Assembly (NCBI GenBank): GCA_030147745.1
Contig: JASBUS010000063.1
Location: forward strand, 1-37,053
Direction: 5' to 3'
From: Alphaproteobacteria bacterium
GTDB taxonomy: Bacteria; Pseudomonadota; Alphaproteobacteria; Micavibrionales; Micavibrionaceae
DNA length: 37,053 nucleotides
This document shows, in pieces, positions 6,947-15,582 of this stretch. The notes under the pieces were generated by a model. The model was given only the letters and a program-made list of their open reading frames with translations. It did not search any database and was not told where the DNA came from. Made by a program: the position numbers and the translations under genes. Numbering within the stretch: position 1 is the stretch's first letter; each line of letters starts with the position of its first letter.

Positions 6947-8170
6947 TTATGCGGCAGCGGTCGCTTTGTCGGCATTAACAGCCGTGCTTTGACCTTGGCC
7001 AAGTAGTTCAGAGTAAACCGCGAGCGTTTTATCAATCATGATTTCTTTGGTGAAATTTTGCATGATGTGGTTCATGGCGCGCGTTGCTAACACGGCGCGC
7101 TGGGCGTTGTTGAGCGCTAAGGCTTCCGTAATGGCTTTGGCAAGGGCGGCAGGGTCATTTGGCGGGATTAACCAGCCTGTTTCACCGCGTAAAATTGTTT
7201 CTTGTGCGCCGCCGTGGTCGGTGCCGATAATGGGGCGGCCCATGGCTTGGGCTTCGACAGGAATGCGGCCAAAGCCTTCAGGGTCGGTTGAGGCGGAGAC
7301 CACAACTGTAGCCAACATATAGGCGGCAGGCATATCGTTACAATGGTCAACGATACGTACGCGGCCGACAAGGCCGCGCTCTTCCATCAATGTTTCAAGT
7401 TCTTTGCGGTATTCGGTGCGGCCTTGGTCAGACCCAATCAATACAGCATAAACATCTTTGGATTTAATCTGCGCCATCGCTTCGATAAGGACGGCTTGGC
7501 CTTTCCAGCGTGTTAAACGCCCCGGCAATAAAATAACAGATGCACTTTCAGGAATGCGCCATTCTTTATTGAGGGTGATCATGCGCTCTGGTGAGACCAT
7601 GGTCGGGTGGAATTTTTCAATTGGGATGCCACGGTGGATTAGGCGGATAGTGCTATCGTTTAAGCCATAGCCATCGATAAGGTAATTACGAACATATTCC
7701 GAAATCGCAATAACGCGCTCACCCTTCGCCATGGCGGAGTTATAAAATTGTTTCGCTTTTGACTTGTAATTATATGGCGCATGGCAGGTCGTCATATAAT
7801 GGGCGCTTGTGCCTTTGCAGGCTTGCAAAGCGCTCCATGCGGGCGCGCGGGAGCGCACATGGACAATATCAACGCCATGTTGATGTATGAGTTTACGAAT
7901 GCGGCTGACATTGCGCCATAAGGTCAGCGGGTTTTTGCTATGCACGGGCATATTGACATGAGTCACGTTATTGCGCGTAATTTCATGGACGCGGTCACCG
8001 CCATGTGAAACGACAATCGCTTTGCCGCCCGCATTTTGGATGGCGTTTGCAACATCGATACAGCCTTGCTCAGCGCCACCTGGGCCAAGTTCAGGGATGA
8101 TCTGCAATATTACAGGCGGCTTATTCGGCGCTTGTGTGGGGGGCATCTGTGCAGGTAAACGGTTTGTCAT
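6947..8170 (-). CDS. GT4-family glycosyltransferase
   Basis: A 407-residue GT-B enzyme. N-terminal domain: LQIIPELGPGGAEQGCIDVA (glycine-rich loop), VDIVHVRSRAPAW. C-terminal domain: LLPGRLTRWKGQAVLIEAM and the EX7E motif with E298 and E306 (PEGFGRIPVEAQAMGRP), which binds the sugar nucleotide of retaining GT4 enzymes. GGAQETILRGETGWLIPPND completes the family pattern. No membrane segment. Together with the GT9 enzyme it probably extends a lipopolysaccharide core or other surface glycan; donor and acceptor cannot be read from sequence. Start ATG 8170 has no strong ribosome-binding site; ATG nine codons in is an alternative. It is divergent from the hydrolase at 8297. Confidence 0.92.
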   Translation of the reverse strand: MTNRLPAQMPPTQAPNKPPVILQIIPELGPGGAEQGCIDVANAIQNAGGKAIVVSHGGDRVHEITRNNVTHVNMPVHSKNPLTLWRNVSRIRKLIHQHGVDIVHVRSRAPAWSALQACKGTSAHYMTTCHAPYNYKSKAKQFYNSAMAKGERVIAISEYVRNYLIDGYGLNDSTIRLIHRGIPIEKFHPTMVSPERMITLNKEWRIPESASVILLPGRLTRWKGQAVLIEAMAQIKSKDVYAVLIGSDQGRTEYRKELETLMEERGLVGRVRIVDHCNDMPAAYMLATVVVSASTDPEGFGRIPVEAQAMGRPIIGTDHGGAQETILRGETGWLIPPNDPAALAKAITEALALNNAQRAVLATRAMNHIMQNFTKEIMIDKTLAVYSELLGQGQSTAVNADKATAAA

Positions 8171-8296
8171 AGCGGTTGGGTATAATCGTGATAAATAAAT
8201 AATTAGCCTTTTGTTTTCTGTGTACTCTGCCTAAAATTGTGGGCGTAAGTCTTCCCGACTTGGCATTGAATTCAACCAGAACAGGACATATATAGC

Positions 8297-9058
8297 ATGA
8301 GCCATAAGCAAATTGCCAACGCAAAAGGACAAAATCTCGCCTATTTTCACCATCAAGGCACAAAAGACCTGCCGACGGTATTGTTTTGCGGCGGTTTTAA
8401 GTCCGACATGATGGGCAGCAAGGCGACTTATTTAGAAGAACGCGCCATCGCACGCGGGCAAAGCTATGTACGTTTTGATTATACAGGCCACGGCCTTTCG
8501 GATGGTGATTTTGTGGATGGGACAATCGGCGCGTGGTGTGACGATGCGTTGACGATTATTGATCACGTCATTCAAGGGCCGATTGTGATTGTTGGTTCAT
8601 CGATGGGCGGGTGGATTTCGCTGCTTTGTGCGCTGAAACGCCCTGAGCGTATTGCGGCGTTGATGGGGATTGCCGCCGCGCCAGATTTTACAGGCCGTAT
8701 CTATGATGAATTGCCCGATGAACAAAAACGCCAGATGGATGAAATCGGCCGCGCCGAAATCCCCAATGACTATTCAGATGAACCTTATATCTTTACGCGC
8801 GCTTTGCTTGAAGATGGCGAAGAAAATTTTGTCTTTAACGGCGATGATGTTGTCGATATACGCTGCCCTGTTTATTTGGTGCAAGGCGTGCTCGATAGCG
8901 AAGTACCATGGGAAACAGCAAGCTTTATTAGCGAGAATATTGCCTCAGATAATGTAATCGTTGAAATCATCAAAGATGCCACACATAGCGTATCGCGAGA
9001 GCAAGACTTAATCCGCCTTAATCACGCGATTGAATATTTAAATACGCAAGTTGCTTAA
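8297..9058 (+). CDS. Alpha/beta-hydrolase, ABHD10/YqiA-like serine hydrolase
   Basis: A 253-residue cytoplasmic alpha/beta-hydrolase. Catalytic triad by position: S102 in GSSMG (100-104), D200 in QGVLDSEVP, and H230 in DATHSVS. The oxyanion region FCGGFKSDMMGSKA and the FDYTGHGLSDG block are as in the group containing mitochondrial ABHD10, a thioesterase/esterase; many bacterial members are simply called alpha/beta-fold hydrolase. The substrate is unknown. ATG 8297 is preceded by a weak AGGACA. Its stop overlaps the stop of the convergent membrane-protein gene by four bases. Confidence 0.92.
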   Translation: MSHKQIANAKGQNLAYFHHQGTKDLPTVLFCGGFKSDMMGSKATYLEERAIARGQSYVRFDYTGHGLSDGDFVDGTIGAWCDDALTIIDHVIQGPIVIVGSSMGGWISLLCALKRPERIAALMGIAAAPDFTGRIYDELPDEQKRQMDEIGRAEIPNDYSDEPYIFTRALLEDGEENFVFNGDDVVDIRCPVYLVQGVLDSEVPWETASFISENIASDNVIVEIIKDATHSVSREQDLIRLNHAIEYLNTQVA

Positions 9059-9477
9059 GCGGCGTGATTGTCGTTATGCACCTGTGGCTGGACATGGGCG
9101 CGCCCACCGCTAAAACGTGCGCCTAAACGGTCACTGCTGAGCCAGTTTTTCTGTAATTCTGGCAGGTCTTTTAAATAATCTCTGAACGGGCCTTTATTGT
9201 GCAATTTGGCATTAATCACCCATGCGGTTGCGAGCGCCGAAAGTACAAAGCTATAGGTCACAAGGGAGGTTTTCATTGCGCTTGAGATCATCCCTGTATA
9301 AGCGGTATCCATAAAGGTCTTTTTCATCCAATAAAAGACGCTTGGCAGATAATTATAGATGTAATAACCAAGGCTTTGGAATTCAAAGCCATAGTCATAG
9401 CTGATGTAAAAATCATGCAAGCTGGTTGCGATGAGCGGTGATAACGCAAAGAAAAGATATAAACAGAGGCGCAACAT
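9055..9477 (-). CDS. Small membrane protein of unknown function
   Basis: A 140-residue protein that I do not recognise. The N-terminus is hydrophobic (LRLCLYLFFALSPLIATSL, 2-20), followed by an aromatic-rich stretch (many Tyr/Phe, 23-50), a second hydrophobic segment (TSLVTYSFVLSALATAWVI, 70-88), and a charged soluble tail rich in His, Gln and Asn. This suggests two membrane passes with the tail in the cytoplasm. The ribosome-binding site is weak. It is convergent with the hydrolase gene and lies upstream of an AT-rich inverted repeat and the tRNA. Codon use is like its neighbours, so I take it as real. Confidence 0.75.
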   Translation of the reverse strand: MLRLCLYLFFALSPLIATSLHDFYISYDYGFEFQSLGYYIYNYLPSVFYWMKKTFMDTAYTGMISSAMKTSLVTYSFVLSALATAWVINAKLHNKGPFRDYLKDLPELQKNWLSSDRLGARFSGGRAHVQPQVHNDNHAA

Positions 9478-9533
9478 ATAAAACCATTTCTGCCCCCAGA
9501 TACCCTAAAACTCGACCCTAAACGAATTAGATA

Positions 9534-9565
9534 GTTAATATATAATATACAACTAATATATTAAC
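9534..9565. repeat. 10-base inverted repeat upstream of the small membrane protein
   Basis: GTTAATATAT at 9534-9543 and ATATATTAAC at 9556-9565, 12 bases apart. The centres are about two helical turns apart, as for a dimeric regulator site, about 60-90 bases before the start at 9477. The surrounding DNA is very AT-rich, so chance is possible. Confidence 0.5.
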
Positions 9566-9622
9566 AAATATTGAATCGTCAAGTTAGGCAGGGCGTGGGG
9601 CACGATAATATGAAGTTATCAC

Positions 9623-9651
9623 TTGCCTTTAACGGCAAGACCCGCTAATTT
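9623..9651 (+). promoter_or_regulatory. Candidate sigma-70 promoter of tRNA-Ser
   Basis: -35 TTGCCT (9623-9628), 17-base spacer, -10 TAATTT (9646-9651), then a GC-rich stretch (GCGC) before the start region, as expected for stable-RNA promoters under stringent control. TTGCC/GGCAA forms a dyad over the -35. The tRNA begins 25 bases downstream. Confidence 0.45.
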
Positions 9652-9676
9652 GCGCATCGACCGCCATCATATAAAC

Positions 9677-9764
9677 GGAGATGTGGCCGAGCGGTTTAAG
9701 GCGCACGCCTGGAAAGCGTGTTGGGGGCAACCCCTCGCAGGTTCGAATCCTGTCATCTCCGCCA
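9677..9764 (+). tRNA. tRNA-Ser (anticodon GGA)
   Basis: An 88-base class-II tRNA including encoded CCA. Acceptor GGAGATG pairs with CATCTCC, the discriminator is G at 9761, and CCA is 9762-9764. The anticodon loop is TGGAAAG, giving anticodon GGA (reads UCC/UCU serine). The long variable arm (GTTGGGGGCAACCCCTC) is typical of serine tRNAs, and the T-loop reads GGTTCGAATCC. I searched nearby for a repeated 3' end as a sign of integration and saw none. Confidence 0.97.
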
Positions 9765-9852
9765 TTTAGTCTGAATTACTACCCCCCATAGAGAATATAC
9801 CCCCTCACGCCCCGCGTTTTGCGGGCTGTCGCGTATGTGTTTTGCTTAGAAG

Positions 9853-11526
9853 CTAACATGGGCTTTTGTGATTTGCTGTTTTGCGCGCTTTATTATTTAT
9901 GGCGTTTCTAAGCTCAACGGCAATACGGTCAGTGCTTTTATATTGCTCGTTATTTAAATACTTTTGTTCCAATTCATTAATGTCGACGATCTGTATTAAT
10001 GCGCGGGCAATTGAGGTGCTGATTTGTCTTCGGATATTATTATTTTCAAATATAGAATATAAATCTTCTTTAGCAGGCGCAGCCTTTTCTTCCAATCGGC
10101 ATAATCCTATTATTGCACCTAAAACAGCCTGTTCTTCTTTTTTGCGAATGTCGTCAAGTGCATTTCCGCTGTTTAAAAACGCTTTGTAGTCTTTTAGCGA
10201 ATTCATATATATGTAAACAGCGTTGTCGCGCCCTTCTCCTAAGCGTGCAATCGCCATATTGTTTGTGGCTCTTAGGGCTTTATTCTGGGCTAATTGTTCA
10301 AGTTGAGGCGCGATAATATCTGCGCGGCCATCAGGAAGTGCCATGATGGCGTTTGAAATAATATTTGAAGGTTTTTGTATAGCTCTGTTTCCTAATGCGA
10401 CGACTAACTCATCTGGTATATCTCTAAGCTTTTTAATTATTTTAGGAAATTCATATGAGAATTTAACTCTTTCATCTTGCAATGCATGGATAATTATACG
10501 GATTTCATCTGGGCTGTAAGTGTCTTTGCGTTCTAGGTCTCTCCAAAAGCTTTCTAAGAGTTGTACTGCTGCTAGATTGGGTTCATGTTTGTTATCCAAA
10601 TAATTACTTATGATTTGGATTTTATTTTCTGCACTTGTTTTGATGTTCTTTAGGGCGGTTGCTTTAAAAATTTTATAAACATCGTCTTTCGATAGTGTAT
10701 TTAGGTTTTTCTTTGTGCGTAATATTTCTGAGTGAAAGTCTAGTTGGTAGCCCCCACCTAGTCCAACCATAAACGGATAAGCTAAAGGCCGTGCTTGTAT
10801 CTGTGTTTTTTGATATAGAGTTTTTTTATCAGCGGTTCTGTTGTCAAATACAGTCACGCGATCTGCTCGAACGGTAACGGCATGAATTTTGAATTTTAAG
10901 TTTCTTTCAGCTGTGGATATTCCTTCTTTTCTATATATAAAATCTGCCGTATTGGCATTTCCTTTTGTCTGAATTAAGCACTCTCCATTAGCAATTCTGG
11001 CGGCGGTGCCATCTAATATCTTTGTTAAAGATGGGCATGATGTCCTGTTTTCTAAGTGGAAATTATATGTGCCGCCACCGTGGTAGTTAATGATGACCTG
11101 TTCATAGGCTTTGTTATATAACAAGCGTTGGCAAAGCGAATCGCATGTATATTGAGTATCACGACTATATGGTATCTCAAACGCTAATATCCCCCCAGTC
11201 GGAAGCGGCGTTTCAATATCAATGTCATCCTTTGTTAGGGCTTCAATATGCCTGTCTATGCGTGCATTAAAGACAAATGGAATGGCTAGCGCTAATATAA
11301 CAACCAAAGCTGGCGCGGCTACATATTTGTGTTTCCCGAAACGCTGAAAAAGAATAAAAGAAAGAGTTAACGCCCATGAATAGAGGGCTATAGTAGGCAT
11401 AAATGCTAAAATAAAGAATAATGGCCAAAAAAGAATGGTGAAGACCGCAAAAACAGGTGCGACAGTTATAAGGCCACCTAGGAATGTGACGATAGATAAA
11501 TAAACACCCCATGCACTTTTAACCAT
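9853..11526 (-). CDS. Orphan membrane protein with N-terminal TM segments and a helical-repeat C-terminal half
   Basis: A 557-residue protein of no family I recognise. Residues 5-90 hold about three hydrophobic segments (WGVYLSIVTFLGGLITVAPV; a long run near 27-60; AAPALVVILALAIPFVF near 70-87). Residues 90-275 form a mixed region with four or five cysteines (YTCDSLCQRLLY, RTSCPS, GECLI), probably periplasmic. Residues 290-540 are helical with a HEAT-like rhythm (VVALGNRAI, ISNAIMALPDGRADIIAPQL, NNMAIARLGEGRD, RQISTSIARALIQIVD). The ribosome-binding site is GGGGAG before ATG 11526. Base composition is visibly more AT-rich than in flanking genes and it sits next to tRNA-Ser, which hints at acquisition, but no integrase or att repeat is present. 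Confidence 0.85.
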   Translation of the reverse strand: MVKSAWGVYLSIVTFLGGLITVAPVFAVFTILFWPLFFILAFMPTIALYSWALTLSFILFQRFGKHKYVAAPALVVILALAIPFVFNARIDRHIEALTKDDIDIETPLPTGGILAFEIPYSRDTQYTCDSLCQRLLYNKAYEQVIINYHGGGTYNFHLENRTSCPSLTKILDGTAARIANGECLIQTKGNANTADFIYRKEGISTAERNLKFKIHAVTVRADRVTVFDNRTADKKTLYQKTQIQARPLAYPFMVGLGGGYQLDFHSEILRTKKNLNTLSKDDVYKIFKATALKNIKTSAENKIQIISNYLDNKHEPNLAAVQLLESFWRDLERKDTYSPDEIRIIIHALQDERVKFSYEFPKIIKKLRDIPDELVVALGNRAIQKPSNIISNAIMALPDGRADIIAPQLEQLAQNKALRATNNMAIARLGEGRDNAVYIYMNSLKDYKAFLNSGNALDDIRKKEEQAVLGAIIGLCRLEEKAAPAKEDLYSIFENNNIRRQISTSIARALIQIVDINELEQKYLNNEQYKSTDRIAVELRNAINNKARKTANHKSPC

Positions 11527-11717
11527 CTTTGCTTCTCCCCTATTAGACGTGCCTATGTTCCTTGGCTCGTTTTACCTTGTTTGCTGTTTCTTTTAAGAAT
11601 TTTGACATTGAAACACTAAACAATAGTTTATAAGTATATCTTACATCAGTGCTTCATGGAATTGAAGTTGTTGTTAATCTGGGTGGGTTGATGTATGCCT
11701 ACTCTACTATTCCCCTT

Positions 11718-12491
11718 CTAAAGCTTAAAATCCTCCAAAAAATCCCATGCTTCATCATTGATGAAGTCGGCGATGTCGTAATACCAGTGGTTATGGTCGT
11801 TGATGACGATGAGGCTGGTTTCGTGGCCGTTGGCGTCTAAGATTTCGGCTGATTTTTCGACTTTGTTGAGGGGGACGGCGCTGTCGTCTTCACCGTTGAT
11901 GAGGAGTATCGGGGTTTTGCGGCCGGGTTTAAGGCGGCTTAGCGGCGAATAGCTTTTTAATGCGCCGGCATGTATCGCCGCGGCGGCGATGTTTTGAGCA
12001 TTATTTATGGCGGCGACAATCGCCAGATGCCCACCTAAGGAATGGCCGAACATATAAATGCGTTTATGGTCAATGGAGTAACCATTTTCAACACGCTTGA
12101 TGAGTTTGTTAAAGAATGACCAGTTATCTGCATCTGTCCAAATGCCGTCAATGGCGTCTGGGGCAATTAATATCACGTCTTTGGAATCCGCAATGGACAT
12201 CCATTTTGCAATCATCGATTTACCGCTACGTTTCGCGCCGTGCAGCAGGATGATGACAGGGCGCGGGTCTTTGTTGCGCATGGTTGGCGCATAAAATTGA
12301 TAGCTGCGCTTTTTACCTTGATAGGTGACCTTGTCGGTGATTTGGTTATAGTCGCTCTCGATATATTCCGCCGAATAGTGTTGCTGCGATAGCGGCGAAG
12401 TAAGTTCTATGCGGTTAACTTCGGCAAAAGCAGGCGCTGCGGTGAAGGTTAAAAGCGCGAGGAGGAGAAATCTTTTGAATCTATTCGACAT
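11718..12491 (-). CDS. Secreted alpha/beta-hydrolase (PHB depolymerase/feruloyl esterase-like)
   Basis: A 257-residue exported protein: signal peptide 1-23 (FLLLALLTFTAAPAFA), then an LpqC/polyhydroxybutyrate depolymerase-like fold. YQFYAPTMRNKDPRPVIILL with HGAKRSG gives the oxyanion loop. The nucleophile is S151 in GHSLG (149-153), the acid is D202 or D203 in INGEDDSAVP, and the base is probably H235 in HNHW. The family hydrolyses ester bonds in polyesters or acylated sugars in the periplasm or outside the cell; the actual substrate is unknown. No strong ribosome-binding site is visible at ATG 12491. It is divergent from the small exported protein at 12608. Confidence 0.9.
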   Translation of the reverse strand: MSNRFKRFLLLALLTFTAAPAFAEVNRIELTSPLSQQHYSAEYIESDYNQITDKVTYQGKKRSYQFYAPTMRNKDPRPVIILLHGAKRSGKSMIAKWMSIADSKDVILIAPDAIDGIWTDADNWSFFNKLIKRVENGYSIDHKRIYMFGHSLGGHLAIVAAINNAQNIAAAAIHAGALKSYSPLSRLKPGRKTPILLINGEDDSAVPLNKVEKSAEILDANGHETSLIVINDHNHWYYDIADFINDEAWDFLEDFKL

Positions 12492-12607
12492 GGATCAATT
12501 CTTTGTTGTTATGCATCAAGTATTATAACTTTAGGTGTAGTGGTTAAGGCTGTCAAAAGCTTTTATGGGGCTATCGCTTGCATGGGGGTTTGATCAGGGT
12601 TATCCTG

Positions 12608-13018
12608 ATGATGATGAATTTTTTAGATAGGTTTTTTATGCGCGTTTTGATTTTGGCTTTGGTGGTGATGGTTTTTGGGTTTGTCTCGTTTGGGCAGGCG
12701 GCTTATGCGCAAGAGCAACAAAAAACCGCGCAAATTGAATTGATCGGCGCGGGGTCATTAACCTGTATGCAGTGGTTAGAGGCTGAAAAAGATGCAACGG
12801 TGAGCGCAACGATGGAATCATGGGCTTATGGCTATTTTTCGGCGATGAACCGCCTGCGCGCCGTCCGTAGTAAACCGCAATATGATATAAGCCGCCTTAA
12901 CAGTAATAAAATCCTCAGCTGGCTCGAAGAATTCTGCCCGAGTTATCCTGATTATTTGGTGGCCTTTGCGTTAGAAGCAATGATCGGGAAAAGAATCCAA
13001 TATAAACAAGAGCGCTAA
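12608..13018 (+). CDS. Small exported protein, HdeA/Rap1a-like pattern
   Basis: A mature domain of about 90 residues behind a signal peptide (VLILALVVMVFGFVSFGQA with cleavage near AYA-Q). Two cysteines (SLTCMQWL and EEFCPSYPDY) and the spacing LTCMQWL...WAYGYFSAMNRL...WLEEFCPSYPD...ALEAMI resemble the HdeA/Rap1a-type periplasmic proteins, whose members include acid chaperones and immunity proteins; this match is by pattern only. Several in-frame ATGs exist (12578, 12608, 12611, 12614, 12638). ATG 12638 would begin exactly at the signal peptide with AGG six bases upstream; I give 12608 as a middle choice. The function is unknown. Confidence 0.75.
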   Translation: MMMNFLDRFFMRVLILALVVMVFGFVSFGQAAYAQEQQKTAQIELIGAGSLTCMQWLEAEKDATVSATMESWAYGYFSAMNRLRAVRSKPQYDISRLNSNKILSWLEEFCPSYPDYLVAFALEAMIGKRIQYKQER

Positions 13019-13041
13019 GCCTATTTCACGGTGTTTAATGG

Positions 13042-13063
13042 CCTGATTTATCAGGTTTTATTT
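13042..13063 (+). terminator. Weak hairpin after the small exported gene
   Basis: CCTGA (13042-13046), loop TTTA, TCAGG (13051-13055), followed by TTTTATTTC. The stem is short, so this is a weak terminator at best. Confidence 0.35.
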
Positions 13064-13154
13064 CGCGGTGCAGCAATGTTTGCATCTTGCTTTTGTCTGT
13101 TCTTCTGTTAAAGATTTTTTCAAATAAAAGACAATAAATCTTACGGGGAATATT

Positions 13155-14831
13155 ATGCAAAACAACATGATAGCTGCAGCACATGCAGTAAATTCTGGCG
13201 TATCTGATACAAATATTTGGGAAAAATCATATCCTGCTGGCCTCACATGGAACAGCAAGGTTGATGTTGCGCCCGTTTATGACATTCTGAATAGCGCCGT
13301 GGCACAATTTGCAGCCCGTCCAGCGATTTATTTTGAAGGTCTATCCTTGACCTATGCGGAGCTTGGCGCGCTATCTGACAAGGTCGCGGCGGGTTTGCAA
13401 AAGCTTGGCGTCGGTAAAGGCGTTAAAGTTGGCTTGTTTATGCCGAATACGCATTATTCTGTGGCGTTTTATTATGGTGTATTAAAATCTGGCGCCACGG
13501 TTGTGAATTACAACCCGCTTTATGTTGAGCGCGAATTAGAATTCCAAATTGGCGATAGCGAAACTGATTATATGGTGACGCTTGATATGCCAGCCATGTT
13601 TGATAAGGCCAATAATGTCCTGCGCAATACGCGCCTAAAAGGCATTATTGTTTGCCCAAGCGGCGCTGCAGATGCCGTGAATGCATCGGGCGAGTCTTAT
13701 ATCCACTATAAAGATCTTATCGCGAATGAAGGCAGCTATGCTGCGCCTGTGATTAACCCGCAGGATGATATTGCGGTGTTGCAATATACAGGCGGCACAA
13801 CAGGCACGCCTAAAGGCGCGATGTTGACCCATGCGAATCTTTATGCGAATGCAGTACAAATTGAACAATGGCATAGCCCGCTTGCTGTGCCGGGTGAAGA
13901 GCGCATTATTGGCGCTATTCCGCTTTTCCATGTGTTTTCAATGACCGTTGTCATGAATATGGCGTTAAAAATGGGTATGGAAGTGATCTTGGTGCCTAAA
14001 TTCGACCCAGAGCAATTTATTGCGTTGCTGAAAGAGAAAAAACCAACATTCTTCCCCGCTGTGCCGACGATATTTAACGCGCTTGCTGTGCATCCTGCCG
14101 GTGAAGGGCTTGATTTGTCATTTGTGAAATTCTGCCTTTCAGGCGGTGCACCATTGCCACAGGGCATTAAAGACGCGTTTGAGCGCCGTACAGGTGCAAC
14201 GCTTGGTGAAGGCTATGGCTTGACCGAAGCATCGCCAGTGGTGTGCTGTAATCCAACAAAGGGCAAGGTTAAAGTCGGCACAATTGGTTTGCCAATCCCT
14301 GGCACAATGGTTGAGATCATTGATATGGAAGATGGCGTCACACCGCTTGCCCAAGGTGCAAAAGGTGAAGTCTGTGTATCTGGCCCACAGGTCATGAAGG
14401 GCTATTACAACAAGCCTGAAGAAACCGCGAAAGTCATTAAAAACGGCCGCCTACACACAGGTGATGTTGGTTATGTGGACGAAGAAGGCTATATCCGCCT
14501 TGTCGACCGTATGAAAGATTTGATTTTGGTGCGTGGATATAATGTTTATCCAACCCAAATTGAAGAAGCGATTTCACTTCATGGTGACGTGCAGGAATGC
14601 ATTGTTGCAGGCGTTCCTGATGATGAACGCGGTGAAACCGTATGGGCGTGGGTTAAGGCACGTGATAGCTCTGACCTTAGCGAAGCGGCATTGAAAAGCT
14701 TCTTGGCTGATAAAATTTCGCCAATCGAAATGCCACGTAAAATTGTCTTGCGTGATACGCCATTACCAAAAACGGCGGTCGGCAAACTTTCGCGTAAAAT
14801 GCTTTTGGAAGAAGAAGGCATCACGCGTTAA
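13155..14831 (+). CDS. fadD: Long-chain fatty acid--CoA ligase (FadD-like, ANL superfamily)
   Basis: A 558-residue adenylate-forming enzyme that activates a fatty acid with ATP and then forms acyl-CoA. Seen: N-terminal IWEKSYPAGL typical of FadD; P-loop-like A3 motif YTGGTTGTPKGAML (211-224); GYGLTEASPVVCCNP (A5); LHTGDVGYVDEEGYIRLVDRMKD (A7/A8); DLILVRGYNVYPTQIEEAI; and the C-terminal catalytic lysine K544 in AVGKLSRK. Length fits FadD. ATG 13155 follows GGGGAA. It stands alone, with GNAT and VanX-like genes downstream. Medium-chain or aryl substrates cannot be excluded from sequence. Confidence 0.92.
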   Translation: MQNNMIAAAHAVNSGVSDTNIWEKSYPAGLTWNSKVDVAPVYDILNSAVAQFAARPAIYFEGLSLTYAELGALSDKVAAGLQKLGVGKGVKVGLFMPNTHYSVAFYYGVLKSGATVVNYNPLYVERELEFQIGDSETDYMVTLDMPAMFDKANNVLRNTRLKGIIVCPSGAADAVNASGESYIHYKDLIANEGSYAAPVINPQDDIAVLQYTGGTTGTPKGAMLTHANLYANAVQIEQWHSPLAVPGEERIIGAIPLFHVFSMTVVMNMALKMGMEVILVPKFDPEQFIALLKEKKPTFFPAVPTIFNALAVHPAGEGLDLSFVKFCLSGGAPLPQGIKDAFERRTGATLGEGYGLTEASPVVCCNPTKGKVKVGTIGLPIPGTMVEIIDMEDGVTPLAQGAKGEVCVSGPQVMKGYYNKPEETAKVIKNGRLHTGDVGYVDEEGYIRLVDRMKDLILVRGYNVYPTQIEEAISLHGDVQECIVAGVPDDERGETVWAWVKARDSSDLSEAALKSFLADKISPIEMPRKIVLRDTPLPKTAVGKLSRKMLLEEEGITR

Positions 14832-14889
14832 GACGCAAAAAATAAAATAGTAAAAATCAAAAATATAAAAATGAGTCTAGGAGATAAAA

Positions 14890-15582
14890 ATGGGAAAATT
14901 TTTATGTGCGTTGTTTAATCGTTGGGCAAAACCAGAAACGATACAATCAAAACCAATTACAATTGAAACACCACGCTTATTATTGCGTGAACATCAAGCA
15001 AGTGATGTTGATGCGATTTATAACATCTCAAAGCAAGATGGTTTTGTTTATTTCTGCTTTGATGGTACACGCAAAGCAGCAGAAGATTTTATTAAAGAAG
15101 CCAAAAGAACAACAAAAGTTGACCCGAAAACAGGTTTTCGTCCAAACCACATGTTGGCCATTACCCTAAAAGATACAGGCGAAGTGATCGGTCACACATG
15201 TATGGAAGCTGTAAACTATCTTAAGGGTGCAGATTTTGAAGTGAACTTCTTTGTTGACCCTAAATATCAAAATAAAGGCTATGGCCTTGAAGCGATTTTG
15301 AACCTTACAGATTATGGTTTCAAAGAGTTCGGCCTAGACACTCTAACGGTGACTGTGCACCCAAATAATGGCCCTTCGCGCCACCTTATTGTGAAAGAAG
15401 GCTATCAGAAGGTTGACGACATCATGATGAAGACTATAAATGGTCCAGAGCCTCGTGAGCTTTTTGTTCTGCAAAAAGAAACATTTTATGAGATGCGCAA
15501 GCAAGACAAGCGTCCAATTTTGTTGTCACAAGTGCCATTGTTCCAAAAACCAGATAATAACAAGCCGGAGCCTAAAATCTAA
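14890..15582 (+). CDS. GNAT-family N-acetyltransferase
   Basis: A 230-residue protein with a RimJ/RimL-type GNAT domain at about 22-190: ITIETPRLLLREHQASDVDA, LAITLKDTGEVIGHTCM, EVNFFVDPKYQNKGYGLEAI (acetyl-CoA loop, Q/NxxGxG-like) and VHPNNGPSRHLIVKEGYQKV. The C-terminal 40 residues are polar and Pro/Lys-rich. The ribosome-binding site is AGGAG seven bases before ATG. Its TAA overlaps the ATG of the dipeptidase (TAATG at 15580-15584), so the pair is translationally coupled. Codons are more A-rich than those of fadD upstream. The substrate is unknown; coupling to a D-Ala-D-Ala peptidase suggests a cell-wall amino compound, as inference only. Confidence 0.88.
   Translation: MGKFLCALFNRWAKPETIQSKPITIETPRLLLREHQASDVDAIYNISKQDGFVYFCFDGTRKAAEDFIKEAKRTTKVDPKTGFRPNHMLAITLKDTGEVIGHTCMEAVNYLKGADFEVNFFVDPKYQNKGYGLEAILNLTDYGFKEFGLDTLTVTVHPNNGPSRHLIVKEGYQKVDDIMMKTINGPEPRELFVLQKETFYEMRKQDKRPILLSQVPLFQKPDNNKPEPKI

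Noticed and set aside
6937-7035. 33-residue N-terminal extension of the GT9 enzyme
   Set aside because: It overlaps the GT4 coding end; ATG 6936 has a good ribosome-binding site and matches the family start.
9765-9852. Possible attachment site or island border at tRNA-Ser
   Set aside because: No copy of the tRNA 3' end found downstream and no integrase in the window. The CCCGC/GCGGG hairpin at 9811-9825 has no T run.
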